Both the position numbers and the translations under genes were made by a program. From assembly GCA_027621365.1 (NCBI GenBank), contig JAQCBH010000021.1, forward strand, positions 1-37,703: DNA of 37,703 nt. Reading direction: 5' to 3'. The first letter of the stretch is position 1; each line of letters begins with the position of its first letter. The notes under the pieces were generated by a model. The model was not told the origin of the DNA and did no database searches. It saw only the letters and a program-made list of their open reading frames with translations. Positions 23,947 to 33,023 of the stretch are shown in pieces. Source of the stretch: Bacteroidota bacterium (GTDB lineage Bacteria > Bacteroidota > Bacteroidia > NS11-12g > UBA955).

Positions 23947-24936
23947 ATGCAAAAACAATCGATTGAACAGTTGATGAGCAGTTTTCAAGGTGTACGTGTC
24001 CTGATTGTAGGAGACGTCATGGTCGACAATTACATCATCGGCAAAGTAGATCGGGTATCGCCTGAAGCCCCTGTGCCTGTAGTCGATGCTACCCACTTTG
24101 ACAGTCGTTTGGGTGGAGCCGGGAATGTGGCCCTTAACCTAAAAGCCTTAGGCGCTATCCCTGTATTGTGTTCCGCTATCGGCAAGGACAAAGAGGGCGA
24201 AGACCTCTGCAAACTCATCGAGGATGCAGGCATGACCACTCGTGCATTGCTCTTGTCTGAAAAACGCAAAACCACCACCAAAACTCGAGTTTTGGGGAAC
24301 AACCACCAGTTATTGCGCATTGACCACGAGGTCAAAGACGATTTGGACAAGTTGGACTCTTTCTTGTTGGAAGAACACTTTGTTCGCGAACTTGACAACG
24401 CTGACGTAGTCATCTTTGAAGATTACAACAAAGGAGTGCTGCACGGTTTGAACATCGAACACTTCCTCAACCTTTGTCAAGAAAGAGGAATCCCCACGGT
24501 AGTCGATCCAAAAAAGTCCAATTTCTTATCCTATAAAAAAGCCACGCTGTTCAAGCCCAACTTGAAAGAAATTCGGGAAGGTTTGAACCTGACGGGTGCA
24601 TTGAGTTCCTTGGAAGAAATTCGCAATGCCGTTCAGGAATTGAATGCCGTATTGCAGAACCAAGCCACCATGGTCACTTTGAGCGAGAAAGGTGTCTACA
24701 TTCATCACCAAGAGGAAGAACATCACCTGGGTGCTCATGTGCGCAACATTGCTGATGTTTCTGGGGCCGGAGATACCGTTGTTTCGGTGGCGGCACTCTG
24801 CTTGGCCAAGAAATGCGAGTGGAACCGATTAGCCGCTTTGAGCAATCTCGCCGGCGGATTGGTCTGCGAAGAAACAGGCGTCGTTCCTATCAACGCCGAT
24901 CGCTTGTTGGCAGAAGCTCAGCGAATAGGGCTTTAA
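23947..24936 (+). CDS. PfkB family sugar kinase, HldE/RfaE kinase-domain type
   Basis: A ribokinase-fold kinase of 329 residues resembling the N-terminal domain of HldE (RfaE), which phosphorylates D-glycero-D-manno-heptose 7-phosphate at C1 for LPS core synthesis. Visible parts: VLIVGDVMVDNYIIGKVDRVSPEAPVPVV (opening; the first Asp and the SPEAPVP segment are typical of HldE), LGGAGNVALNLKALGA (sugar-binding Gly-Gly loop), VDPKKSNF, FKPNLKEI, and the PfkB signature DVSGAGDTV with the catalytic Asp. The nucleotidyltransferase half of HldE is absent, so it is either a separate protein or the substrate differs. I chose the Met at 23947 because an upstream frame to 23887 runs inside the aminotransferase gene. 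A strong terminator lies about 90 bases downstream. Confidence 0.88.
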   Translation: MQKQSIEQLMSSFQGVRVLIVGDVMVDNYIIGKVDRVSPEAPVPVVDATHFDSRLGGAGNVALNLKALGAIPVLCSAIGKDKEGEDLCKLIEDAGMTTRALLLSEKRKTTTKTRVLGNNHQLLRIDHEVKDDLDKLDSFLLEEHFVRELDNADVVIFEDYNKGVLHGLNIEHFLNLCQERGIPTVVDPKKSNFLSYKKATLFKPNLKEIREGLNLTGALSSLEEIRNAVQELNAVLQNQATMVTLSEKGVYIHHQEEEHHLGAHVRNIADVSGAGDTVVSVAALCLAKKCEWNRLAALSNLAGGLVCEETGVVPINADRLLAEAQRIGL

Positions 24937-25079
24937 TCCAGTTTATTCATTATTTGATTTTGGGCCGTGAATCGCAGCCCTTGATTCGGTGCGCACTGGA
25001 AGCAAGCGCTTTTCATCTTTTACAGCATAAAAAAAGCCCCGCTCTTTCGAGCGGGGCTTTTCATTGTGTCGTTGTGGGT
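24937..25079. other. Intergenic stretch between convergent genes
   Basis: It contains the bidirectional terminator at 25029-25061 and otherwise about 90 bases with no gene, repeat or recognisable RNA. Confidence 0.5.
25029..25061. terminator. Strong bidirectional rho-independent terminator
   Basis: GCCCCGCTC (25036-25044) pairs with GAGCGGGGC (25049-25057) around a TTTC loop: a nine-base-pair stem with seven A on the left and four T on the right. It serves the kinase gene (+) and the large PKD gene (-). Confidence 0.93.
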
Positions 25080-28000
25080 TTAGCGCAACAAGGTTACCGT
25101 TCCATCGAACTTGTAAGGCTTGTCGTCAAACGATATCACCTCGATGTGGTACACATAAACATCCTGTTGACATTCTGCACCGTTGGCGGTACCATCCCAA
25201 CCAATGTTGATATCGTCAGTCTCGAACAACTTCTCACCCCAGCGGTTGTAAATGCGCATGTTGTAAGCTTTGAAGTTGCTGGCTACAGCATTGAACGTGT
25301 TGTTGCGCTGAGGTCCAGCTCCATCAGGAGTAAAGACGTCAGGAATGAACACGATGATATCAGGCCCAACAACCACTTTGCGTTCTGCGGTGTCGCTGCA
25401 ACCGTGGTTGGTGGTGGTGATCAAGCGAATGGTGTAGGTCGCCGTGTCCTTGCCGTACGCAAAGCGGGGATCCTTCATCGTTGAGGTATCGTTCGCATTG
25501 CCGGTTCCGAAGTCCCAGTTGTAGCGCATAGTGGGCGCAAAGGGGCTCTGGGTCACCGTGCTCATGTTCGTGATCTTGAACTTCGGCAAGGCCACCGTCG
25601 TGCTGTACGGAGGATCGGTCACGAACTTCGCTACAGGGATCGGGTATGCCTCAACAGCAGGGCGCAAACTGATGGTTGCCGCACAAGGTCCAGCGGTGTT
25701 GACCACCGTCAAGCTTACGTCGTACTTGCCTTGCTGCTTGTAGATCGCTGAGGGGTTCTGCAAGTTGCTGGTATCGCCGTTACCGAAGTTCCAGCGGTAT
25801 ACCAACTGGCTAGCAGGGATGCCCTTGTTCTCTTCCGCCAACCAGGTGGTGGTCAAAGGAACACAGCCCGTCTGTTGCGTCAATGGCGTTAATACAGGGT
25901 ACTGGTGCAAGATGATCTCGATGCTGTCTGAGGCTGGAGGGCACACATCGTTAGCGATGGGAACCGTCGTCACCTTCAAGTAGGCACCTTTGTTGGCGCT
26001 ATCCTGCAAGCCGTGCTGGTAGCTGATGTTCTCAGCCGAAGCATTGTCGATCGATCCATCTGAACCGTTCAAGCGCGTCCACGTCACTTTGTTATCGCTA
26101 AACAAGCTTGTGCTCTGTATCGCAAACGGTGTGCGTTCACAGGCCTGAGCCGGTTTCTGGGTCGTGATCTGTACCTCGGGTTGGGTTCTCACAAACACGT
26201 TGTAGGATTCTGTATCGGTACAACCGTTGTTGTCGGTCAACACATAGGTCAAGATGCTCGGGCCTTCGATGTTCGCTGTCTTGTTGGTTACGGGCGTGAA
26301 CATGCCGGTCGCCGAGTTTACGTTCGGGCCGCTCCATACGCCTATCGCAGAAGCAGGTTTGGTGTTGGCCGCATCAACGCGGGTGCTCAAATCCAAGTCA
26401 CCCAAGCTGCTGCAGACTGTAATTGGGGGCTGCATCACTGCATCGGGCGTATCGTTGACATAGATGTAGAAACTATCCTGCTTCAAACAACCCGTTCCCG
26501 CGTTGCTGTAGCGTATGTACCAGGTTCCTGTTCCAAACGAGGGCAAGAACTGGTGGCCACCGATCAGGTTCGTATTCTGTACCTTGGGGTCGTTGCGGTC
26601 GTAGTTGTACTCGATGATCTCGTAGGTTGAACCGTCACCGTCTTTGGCTTGGTTGCCGTTGACCGTGATATAATCGTACAACTCCATGATGCCCCAATTC
26701 ACGCAGACCGGATCGGGTGATTTCACCTTCACCGTCGGCTCGGCTACGATGTCGATGACCGTAGAGTCGCAGGTTCTGCAACCCGTCAGCTGGTCTTCTA
26801 CGCAGAGCTGGAACTTGTAACTACCCTCGTAGTAGTCTTCGGTTGGGTCACCGAACTTGAAGCGCCAGTCGGGCGTTCCCCAGGGGTTGTTGTTCACCAA
26901 TATGTTGCTGGGGTCTACTCCGTTGGGGTAATTCAATACCGACCAATCCAACCTCACACCCACTTTTACCTTGGGGCGAATCATGCTATTGTCCATCAAG
27001 GCTTCTCCCAAGTCTTGGCAGTACGACAGGGTATCCAACACGACCACGGGGTTACCGTTGATGCGCTGAACCACTGAGTCGATGTTGATACAACCGTTGG
27101 TGTCCTTGTACCAGCCATAGACCTTCATCTGCAAGTTGTTGCCGTTCTGAAGCAAGTTGTTGTCCAACAGCGTTGTCTTGAACAAGTGGCGATCCGGCAA
27201 GATGCTATCAATCATGTTGTTTGGCTTCCACAAGGAACCTGCCCACATGCGAACGCCAGTCTCTTTGCCGCGGTTGAAGAAGTTGTTCAGTTCAATGTCT
27301 CCGTAGTCGTAGCACTGAGCCTTCAAGGGCTTGGGATCCCACTTCACAAAGGGAAGTGTGTTCACCTTCACCATAACCGTATCGTCGTCTTTGCAGGTGT
27401 GGCCGCCTTGTTCTACAGTCGTATACAAACGGTAGTAGAAGTTCTGAGCCGGCTGGCCAGGGGTGTTCGAGTTCTTGGGAGATACCGTGTAACCCATGTC
27501 GCTACCCAAGGTCTTGCTACCGGTCAAATCGTACCAGGTATAGTCAGCTGAGCGGTTCACAGGCTCGTGCTGGGCCGCGAGCAAGGTGCTCTTCAAGTGA
27601 CAGATGGTCACGTCGGGGCCGGCGTTGGCCACCACTGTGTCGTTGACAAACAACTCCATCGTGTCAGAGCGCTGGCATAGCCACTTGGTCTCGGTCACCG
27701 TCACGCGGTACTTGCCCGCTACGTTGATCTCGATCTTCTGGGTCGTATCCATCGTGCTCCACAAGTACTTCACCGTGTCGTTGTGGCCTGCATCCAATAC
27801 CACGCTCTCGTACGTACAAATGCGCTGGTCGGGGCCGATGTCCAACAATGGAAGGGGTTTGAGGAATACCTGCACTGTATCCCGGAGTTTGCATCCGTCG
27901 CCATCGATGACCAAGACGCTCAAAATACTGTCGCGGTCAATGGGCGACATACTCAAGGTCTCCAAGGTATCAGCCGGTTGGGAATACTGCGCCATCCAAT

Positions 28001-29750
28001 TCGGAGTCAACACATATTCGCCAGTCATGGTATCGACTCCTGACGACAAGATGGGAACCCGGTACCAATTGTATTGGTAGGAGGGCTTGGCATTGCTAAC
28101 ATCAGCGGTCAGGGTCAAGTTGGTGCCGTAGCAAGCGAAGGTGTCGACCATGGCCAGCACCACCTTAGGTGGATCGGGCACATCAATGGTATCGCGGTAA
28201 ATGGTTGGGCAATTGTAGGGATTGTTGACCGTGTGAACGACGATGTACTTACCGCCTTTGGTGAACACCAATGTGTCTTTCTGCTTCGCCGAATACAGGA
28301 TTTCGTTCAACCCCGTACTGTCCCGAATGCTCCATTTGAACTGGGCCACACCTTCGAAGTCTTTGCCAATGGTTGCGGCAAATGCCAAGCGCCCACAGGT
28401 CAATTGCGTGTAGGTTCGTGTATCGGTCGCCCGCGGATTCACCTTTATCTTGAATCCCCGAATACCAATGGAAGGCTTGGGGCAATGCTCGTCATTGACT
28501 TGAACCGTAAACGAATAGGCAATGTCAGAGGCCATACCCACGGCTGGAGTCCAGTCAAAGGTCGCAAAGGCCAAACGCCCGTTTTTGTAATTGGCCTTGG
28601 AAGCCACCGTGAACGTTGCCCCAGGAATACCCGCATTCCACGAAATGGAGGTGGTATCGGGAACGGTTTGGTAGGGCGAGAAGGTCTCGTCGTCTGTGTA
28701 AATTTTAAAATTGATGTTTTCCCCCTCACAAACTTTGTAGGTATAGGGGCCTTCAATGGTTGGAGCCTTGTTGTAGCCGCAATCGTCTTTGACCACAATT
28801 TGGATGTCTCGACGGGTTTTGCCTACCCATCGCCAGACGCCGGCCGTGTCTTTTCGCCATTCAACCATCTCTACCACCAATACAGCTACCTCGTCGCACT
28901 TGGTAGGTGTAAAAATGAAGTCTCCTTGACCCGTATCAAAGAAGGTACCACGCGGAGGCTTGGTCTTGGTATTGGGGGTGCACTTGATGGTGGTAGGAGG
29001 GATGCAATAGGGTGTAACCGGATACTTGTAGCTAAACGGAGAACTGTAGTTCACCGAAGTATTGGGAATACCTGATAGAGCCGGGGCGAGTCGATAAGAT
29101 ATGGAATCGTAATCGACCGTATCCAAAGCCCCGTTGTTGTAGTAAAAGGCCTGGTTGCAACAGGCATAACCAATGGGGGTATTGGTCAACTGAGGCGAGG
29201 TATTGCACTTGTTGCTCGACTTATTGATGTTGCACACGTTGATCGAGGCCGTGGTCCAGAAATCAGCCCAAGTTGCGCCGGTGGTAATGGCCGCGTTTCG
29301 GCAACATTGGTTGTAGGCGAAATTGATTTCGCAATAGGTCGAGCCCAATCCTACCGTCGAAAAGGGAGCCTTTGTGATGTCAATCGTGGCCTCCATGGTA
29401 TGTTCCTCCACCCCTTCTCCAGTATAACTAGTGTTTGTGGGACTGCAGGGACTATTGGCCGTTGAGCAGCGAGGAGTGATGTCTCTAATGCCAGTACGAG
29501 AAAGCGAAATGGAGTAACGAGAGGTAGACATACTGCCGTTGTTCCCCGCATACCAATACAATTGGCTCCAACTGACTGGGGCGCTAGCGCCGCGGCAGTC
29601 GCGGTAGAACTTGATGATGATCTTGTACTTACCATTCCCAAGGCACTGATAACTCAAATCAGAACCCATAACGTGGTCAGCACGGCCGGAAGAGTGGTAT
29701 CCGCAGAGAAAAACCAAGCCTAAAAAGAGCGCTTTGAACCAATTGGACAT
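25080..29750 (-). CDS. Giant surface protein with Ig-like and PKD domains and a CHU_C gliding-motility C-terminal domain
   Basis: A 1556-residue exported protein, probably an adhesin or surface-layer component delivered by the type IX system. The start is Met 29750 (MSNWFKALFLGLVFLCGYHSS, a signal peptide); the Met at 29768 overlaps the -7 box and is rejected. Domains: an N-terminal module opening ADHVMGSDLSYQCLGNGKYK with many Cys, found at the start of similar Bacteroidota giants; a series of beta-rich Ig-like modules in the middle (for example GPDQRICTYESVVLDAGHN and GPDVTICHLKSTLLAA); two PKD modules near the C terminus (YRWNFGNGDTSN and YNWDFGTGNAND); then FIPDVFTPDGAG through the final 90 residues, the gliding-motility-associated C-terminal domain (MRIYNRWGEKLFET, GWDGTANG, ending VTLLR). 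It stands alone between a terminator and its own promoter. The ligand is unknown. Confidence 0.92.
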   Translation of the reverse strand: MSNWFKALFLGLVFLCGYHSSGRADHVMGSDLSYQCLGNGKYKIIIKFYRDCRGASAPVSWSQLYWYAGNNGSMSTSRYSISLSRTGIRDITPRCSTANSPCSPTNTSYTGEGVEEHTMEATIDITKAPFSTVGLGSTYCEINFAYNQCCRNAAITTGATWADFWTTASINVCNINKSSNKCNTSPQLTNTPIGYACCNQAFYYNNGALDTVDYDSISYRLAPALSGIPNTSVNYSSPFSYKYPVTPYCIPPTTIKCTPNTKTKPPRGTFFDTGQGDFIFTPTKCDEVAVLVVEMVEWRKDTAGVWRWVGKTRRDIQIVVKDDCGYNKAPTIEGPYTYKVCEGENINFKIYTDDETFSPYQTVPDTTSISWNAGIPGATFTVASKANYKNGRLAFATFDWTPAVGMASDIAYSFTVQVNDEHCPKPSIGIRGFKIKVNPRATDTRTYTQLTCGRLAFAATIGKDFEGVAQFKWSIRDSTGLNEILYSAKQKDTLVFTKGGKYIVVHTVNNPYNCPTIYRDTIDVPDPPKVVLAMVDTFACYGTNLTLTADVSNAKPSYQYNWYRVPILSSGVDTMTGEYVLTPNWMAQYSQPADTLETLSMSPIDRDSILSVLVIDGDGCKLRDTVQVFLKPLPLLDIGPDQRICTYESVVLDAGHNDTVKYLWSTMDTTQKIEINVAGKYRVTVTETKWLCQRSDTMELFVNDTVVANAGPDVTICHLKSTLLAAQHEPVNRSADYTWYDLTGSKTLGSDMGYTVSPKNSNTPGQPAQNFYYRLYTTVEQGGHTCKDDDTVMVKVNTLPFVKWDPKPLKAQCYDYGDIELNNFFNRGKETGVRMWAGSLWKPNNMIDSILPDRHLFKTTLLDNNLLQNGNNLQMKVYGWYKDTNGCINIDSVVQRINGNPVVVLDTLSYCQDLGEALMDNSMIRPKVKVGVRLDWSVLNYPNGVDPSNILVNNNPWGTPDWRFKFGDPTEDYYEGSYKFQLCVEDQLTGCRTCDSTVIDIVAEPTVKVKSPDPVCVNWGIMELYDYITVNGNQAKDGDGSTYEIIEYNYDRNDPKVQNTNLIGGHQFLPSFGTGTWYIRYSNAGTGCLKQDSFYIYVNDTPDAVMQPPITVCSSLGDLDLSTRVDAANTKPASAIGVWSGPNVNSATGMFTPVTNKTANIEGPSILTYVLTDNNGCTDTESYNVFVRTQPEVQITTQKPAQACERTPFAIQSTSLFSDNKVTWTRLNGSDGSIDNASAENISYQHGLQDSANKGAYLKVTTVPIANDVCPPASDSIEIILHQYPVLTPLTQQTGCVPLTTTWLAEENKGIPASQLVYRWNFGNGDTSNLQNPSAIYKQQGKYDVSLTVVNTAGPCAATISLRPAVEAYPIPVAKFVTDPPYSTTVALPKFKITNMSTVTQSPFAPTMRYNWDFGTGNANDTSTMKDPRFAYGKDTATYTIRLITTTNHGCSDTAERKVVVGPDIIVFIPDVFTPDGAGPQRNNTFNAVASNFKAYNMRIYNRWGEKLFETDDINIGWDGTANGAECQQDVYVYHIEVISFDDKPYKFDGTVTLLR

Positions 29751-29765
29751 AAAAGGCGTAACAAA

Positions 29766-29773
29766 CAAACATA
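29766..29773 (-). promoter_or_regulatory. -7 box for the giant PKD gene
   Basis: TATGTTTG on the minus strand is an exact TAnnTTTG, 15 bases before the ATG at 29750. It contains the upstream ATG at 29768, which therefore cannot be the start of translation if this promoter is used. Confidence 0.55.
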
Positions 29774-29865
29774 GAGACGATTAGACCCTTTTGATCCCGA
29801 TTTTAATACTTATACATGTGGCTGACAAATTCCCTGCAGCATTTGCAGACCCATTTTGGGCTCGT

Positions 29866-29874
29866 TATCATTGC
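29866..29874 (+). promoter_or_regulatory. Variant -7 box (TATCATTGC) before the PNGase F-like gene
   Basis: TATCATTGC is one mismatch from TAnnTTTG and six bases before the ATG at 29881, the same spacing as the TATAATTGC box at 13155. A TTTG at 29842-29845 could act as a -33 element. Confidence 0.4.
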
Positions 29875-29880
29875 ATTTCC

Positions 29881-31845
29881 ATGATGAAACAGGCCTTAAT
29901 TGTTTTGCTCGCTTGCTTGTCAACAAGCAGTTGGGCAGCCACAGGAGACACCACCGTCATTCGCACCCACAACGACGTCTTGATTCAAACCAATCCTGCC
30001 GTCGGGAACACCAAGTATTACGCCTGGGCCGAATTCCCCAAATTGGAACCTGGCAAAACGTACCGAAACGTGCGATTGGAGTTGGACATGCGCTGCCCCA
30101 GCAACCTGTCTTGTGGCGAATGGGATTACCTCAACCACATCTTCATTGGCCGCCGCCGAGGCAATTACAACGATACCCTCAATTGGGAAATCGCTCGTTT
30201 CATCACGCCCTATGGGTTGCAATTTGATAAGAAATGGGGCCACACCTGGAACTGGGATCTGAGCGATTTGGAGTCTCTATTCCGCGACAGCGTGGAGATT
30301 TATTACATGCACACCGGCTACGAGGCAAAAAATGACCGCGGATGGATCATCAACATGCGCTTCATCTTGGAAGAAGGACCGCAAGAGCGTCCCATCACTC
30401 AGCTCAGTTACCTGTACCGAGTCAACGCCCCTTATGGCAATGACTCCTTGTTTGCCGCTCGCACCCCTGAACGCAGTTGGGTTAGCGCTGAAAACACCAC
30501 CACTACCCGCATCAAAATCATTCAAACGGGCCACGGCATGGACAAACCCTCCAACTGCGCCGAATTCTGCCCTCGCCAGCGCTTTTTGTATGTCGATAGC
30601 GTTTGCCAAGACACCTCTTGGGTGTGGAGAGAAGATTGTGGAGCCAACCCCGTATTCCCCCAAGCCGGAACCTGGATTTACGACCGCGCTGCTTGGTGCC
30701 CAGGGCAATCAGTAGAACCCTATGAATTTGAATTTGCCGACTCAGAAGGCAGCCAACACAGCTTTGATTTGGGCATGGAGAGCTACACCAAAACCAGCGG
30801 TTCTTCCAACTACCAAATCACGGCCTATCGAGTGGAATACAGTGATTATGTCCACGCTCACGACGCCAAGATCACCGATATCTTATCTCCCAGCAGCGAC
30901 CCCCAGTACAGCCGCTTCAACCCTATATGTGGGGAGCCGCAGATTCGAGTAAAAAACAGTGGAAGCGATTCCATCTTCGCCTTGGACATCGAATACGGCA
31001 TAGACGGCGGCACTTTATCCAACCACTATTGGGCCGGCCGATTGGGCGCTGGAGAAGAGACCACCATCCAACTTCCCTATTCCATGGATTGGACCCGAAC
31101 CAGCGACGAGTTTATCGCCCGCATCACCAAACTAAACGGCCAAGCAGATGAGGATCCCAGCAACAACACGCGCAAGGTGATCCTTCCCGCCCAAACCCCC
31201 ACCTTTACCGATCGAGTGGTGGTGTTGTTCCGCACCAACAATGCCCCCATGGAGAATTATTACGAGTTCTTGGATGCTGCGGGTCATGTAATTTACCGCC
31301 GCGATGATTTCACGGCCAAGAACACCATTCACCGCGATACCTTCCAATTCTACAACGGCTGTTTCACCTTCCGATTTGAAGATTCAGGCACTCCCAACCC
31401 CGATTACCCCTTGAACGAAGACGGATTGAGTTGGTGGGCGAACTCAACTGATGGAAGCGGCATTTTGCAATTGCGCGATGCTTGGTCAGGTGGCGTTCTC
31501 AAGGTGTTCAATGGTGACTTTGGCACCAATTTGATCCAGCATTTCACCGTCGGTTACACCCTAAACACCGAAAACCCCAAGCCCAAATCGGGGGCACTCA
31601 AAGTGATTCCCAACCCCTCGCATGACGGATTTGGCGTTGATTTGAGCGACCTAAGTTTGAACCCCAGCAGCCCCGCTGACTTGCAACTGATCAATTTGCA
31701 AGGACAATTGGTCTTGGCAAGACGCTTACAGGGCGGGTATTCTCAACTGCAATGGATTTCTACCCAAGGCCTTGAGCCCGGTGTATATGTCGTGAAATTG
31801 CGCCAAAATGACGACCTTTACAGCCAGAAAATCGTAGTGTATTAA
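29881..31845 (+). CDS. PNGase F-like secreted protein with T9SS sorting domain
   Basis: A 654-residue exported protein. Signal peptide residues 1-20 (MMKQALIVLLACLSTSSWAA) fix the start near 29881; the longer frame from 29791 lacks one. Residues about 25-330 resemble the two jelly-roll domains of peptide:N-glycosidase F: CGEWDYLNHIFIG (78-90), RGWIINMRFILEEGPQERP, then the second-domain signature TGHGM (216-220), CAEFCPR (226-232), WREDCGANP (249-257) and AAWCPG (270-275). PNGase F releases N-glycans from glycoproteins; activity here is an inference because I cannot align the catalytic acids. Next come a CARDB-like beta domain (about 330-450), another beta domain (FTFRFEDSGTPN, EDGLSWWAN) and a T9SS type A domain (about 580-654, VIPNPSHDGFGVD, GLEPGVYVVKL). 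The gmk gene starts 18 bases later. Confidence 0.85.
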   Translation: MMKQALIVLLACLSTSSWAATGDTTVIRTHNDVLIQTNPAVGNTKYYAWAEFPKLEPGKTYRNVRLELDMRCPSNLSCGEWDYLNHIFIGRRRGNYNDTLNWEIARFITPYGLQFDKKWGHTWNWDLSDLESLFRDSVEIYYMHTGYEAKNDRGWIINMRFILEEGPQERPITQLSYLYRVNAPYGNDSLFAARTPERSWVSAENTTTTRIKIIQTGHGMDKPSNCAEFCPRQRFLYVDSVCQDTSWVWREDCGANPVFPQAGTWIYDRAAWCPGQSVEPYEFEFADSEGSQHSFDLGMESYTKTSGSSNYQITAYRVEYSDYVHAHDAKITDILSPSSDPQYSRFNPICGEPQIRVKNSGSDSIFALDIEYGIDGGTLSNHYWAGRLGAGEETTIQLPYSMDWTRTSDEFIARITKLNGQADEDPSNNTRKVILPAQTPTFTDRVVVLFRTNNAPMENYYEFLDAAGHVIYRRDDFTAKNTIHRDTFQFYNGCFTFRFEDSGTPNPDYPLNEDGLSWWANSTDGSGILQLRDAWSGGVLKVFNGDFGTNLIQHFTVGYTLNTENPKPKSGALKVIPNPSHDGFGVDLSDLSLNPSSPADLQLINLQGQLVLARRLQGGYSQLQWISTQGLEPGVYVVKLRQNDDLYSQKIVVY

Positions 31846-31863
31846 CTGCGCTTCTGCACAGCC

Positions 31864-32433
31864 TTGAACAAGCTCATCATATTTTCTGCCCCTTCCGGTT
31901 CCGGTAAAACCACCGTAGTTAAGCACCTGATGCAGGTCTTGGAACAGCGGTTGGCCTTTTCCATATCGGCCACAACTCGAGAGCCTAGAGCCGGTGAAGT
32001 AAATGGAAGAGAATACCACTTTTTAAAGCTCAGCGACTTTAAAAACCGGATCGATGAGGGTGAATTTTTGGAACACGAGGAGGTATACGCCGGCATTTTG
32101 TATGGAACTTTATGGAGCGAAGTCAAGCGTATTTGGGCCGAAGGCAAGGCGGTTGTTTTTGACGTCGATGTCAAAGGTGGATTGAACCTCAAGCGCAAAT
32201 TTGGCGATCAAGCCCTGGCCGTATTCTTACGCCCACCCAGCGTAGAGGTCTTGTTGGATCGATTGACCAAACGCAGCACCGAAGTGGAACACCAGCTCAA
32301 AGAACGCATTGCCAAGGCCAATTACGAATTGAGTTTTGAAGACCAATACGACGTCGTCGTGGTCAACGATATCTTGGAAGAGACCTTTGCCAAATGCGAA
32401 CATTTGGTGGGAGAATTCCTTGATCGTCCCTAA
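31864..32433 (+). CDS. gmk: Guanylate kinase
   Basis: Phosphorylates GMP to GDP with ATP in the cytoplasm. It has 189 residues, normal length. Motifs: P-loop FSAPSGSGKTTVVKHL at the N terminus, the GMP-binding ISATTREPRAGEVNGREYHF, and the later VFDVDVKGGLNLK and RLTKRSTE. The start appears to be TTG at 31864 (LNKLIIFSAPSG), the only initiator-type codon that gives the family N terminus. The gene begins 18 bases after the PNGase F-like gene, with no visible promoter between, and nadD starts five bases after its stop, so gmk-nadD are likely one unit. Confidence 0.96.
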   Translation: MNKLIIFSAPSGSGKTTVVKHLMQVLEQRLAFSISATTREPRAGEVNGREYHFLKLSDFKNRIDEGEFLEHEEVYAGILYGTLWSEVKRIWAEGKAVVFDVDVKGGLNLKRKFGDQALAVFLRPPSVEVLLDRLTKRSTEVEHQLKERIAKANYELSFEDQYDVVVVNDILEETFAKCEHLVGEFLDRP

Positions 32434-32438
32434 AAAAA

Positions 32439-33023
32439 ATGGCCCGCATAGGATTGTATTTTGGAAGCTTCAACCCCATTCACAATGGGCATATACAGGT
32501 GGCTCAATACATCAAGGAAAATGGGGCCTTCGATGAAATCTGGTTTGTTCCTTCACCATTGAACCCGCTGAAAAGCGAAGAAACCCTGATACCGGCTGAA
32601 ACTCGATTGAAATGGGTTCAGGCAGCCCTTGAGGGTGTCAGAGCATTGAGTGTTTCGGATTTGGAATTTCATTTGCCCATACCCTCATACACCTACCAAT
32701 CGGCACAAGCATTCGTTCAAAAGTATCCCGATCATGAATTTGCCTTGATCATGGGAGCCGACAATTTGTACAGTTTTCATCGTTGGCAGCACGCCGAAGA
32801 ATTGAGCCAGTTAACGCCGCTTCATGTCTATGCAAGACCTGGATATCCAAAACCCGAGCAAACCCCCTTGCCCTATCAAGCCACCTGGTACGACGCTCCT
32901 TTGTTGGACATTTCTGCTTCCCAAATTCGGGAAACCTTGTGGAACGATGACTCCATCAGCGCATGGGTTCCTAGCCCCATCGTATCGGAGGTAACAGCTT
33001 TTTTCGAGAAAGTCAGGCCTTGA
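32439..33023 (+). CDS. nadD: Nicotinate-nucleotide adenylyltransferase
   Basis: Adenylates nicotinate mononucleotide with ATP to deamido-NAD+ in de novo and salvage NAD synthesis. It has 194 residues. The nucleotidyltransferase motif is GLYFGSFNPIHNGHI near the N terminus, then FVPSPLNPLK, LIMGADNLYSFHRWQ, and the C-terminal ISASQIRETL, equivalent to the ISSTxIR motif. It follows gmk by five bases, and the last 11 bases overlap the convergent transporter gene. No terminator is visible. Confidence 0.95.
   Translation: MARIGLYFGSFNPIHNGHIQVAQYIKENGAFDEIWFVPSPLNPLKSEETLIPAETRLKWVQAALEGVRALSVSDLEFHLPIPSYTYQSAQAFVQKYPDHEFALIMGADNLYSFHRWQHAEELSQLTPLHVYARPGYPKPEQTPLPYQATWYDAPLLDISASQIRETLWNDDSISAWVPSPIVSEVTAFFEKVRP

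Noticed and set aside
28074-29075. 333-codon open frame on the plus strand
   Set aside because: Lies fully antisense to the giant PKD gene; its product has no signal, domain or promoter and is explained by the codon use of the opposite strand.
29768-29768. Met at 29768 as the start of the giant PKD protein
   Set aside because: This ATG lies inside the exact -7 box TATGTTTG, and the Met at 29750 gives the better signal peptide.
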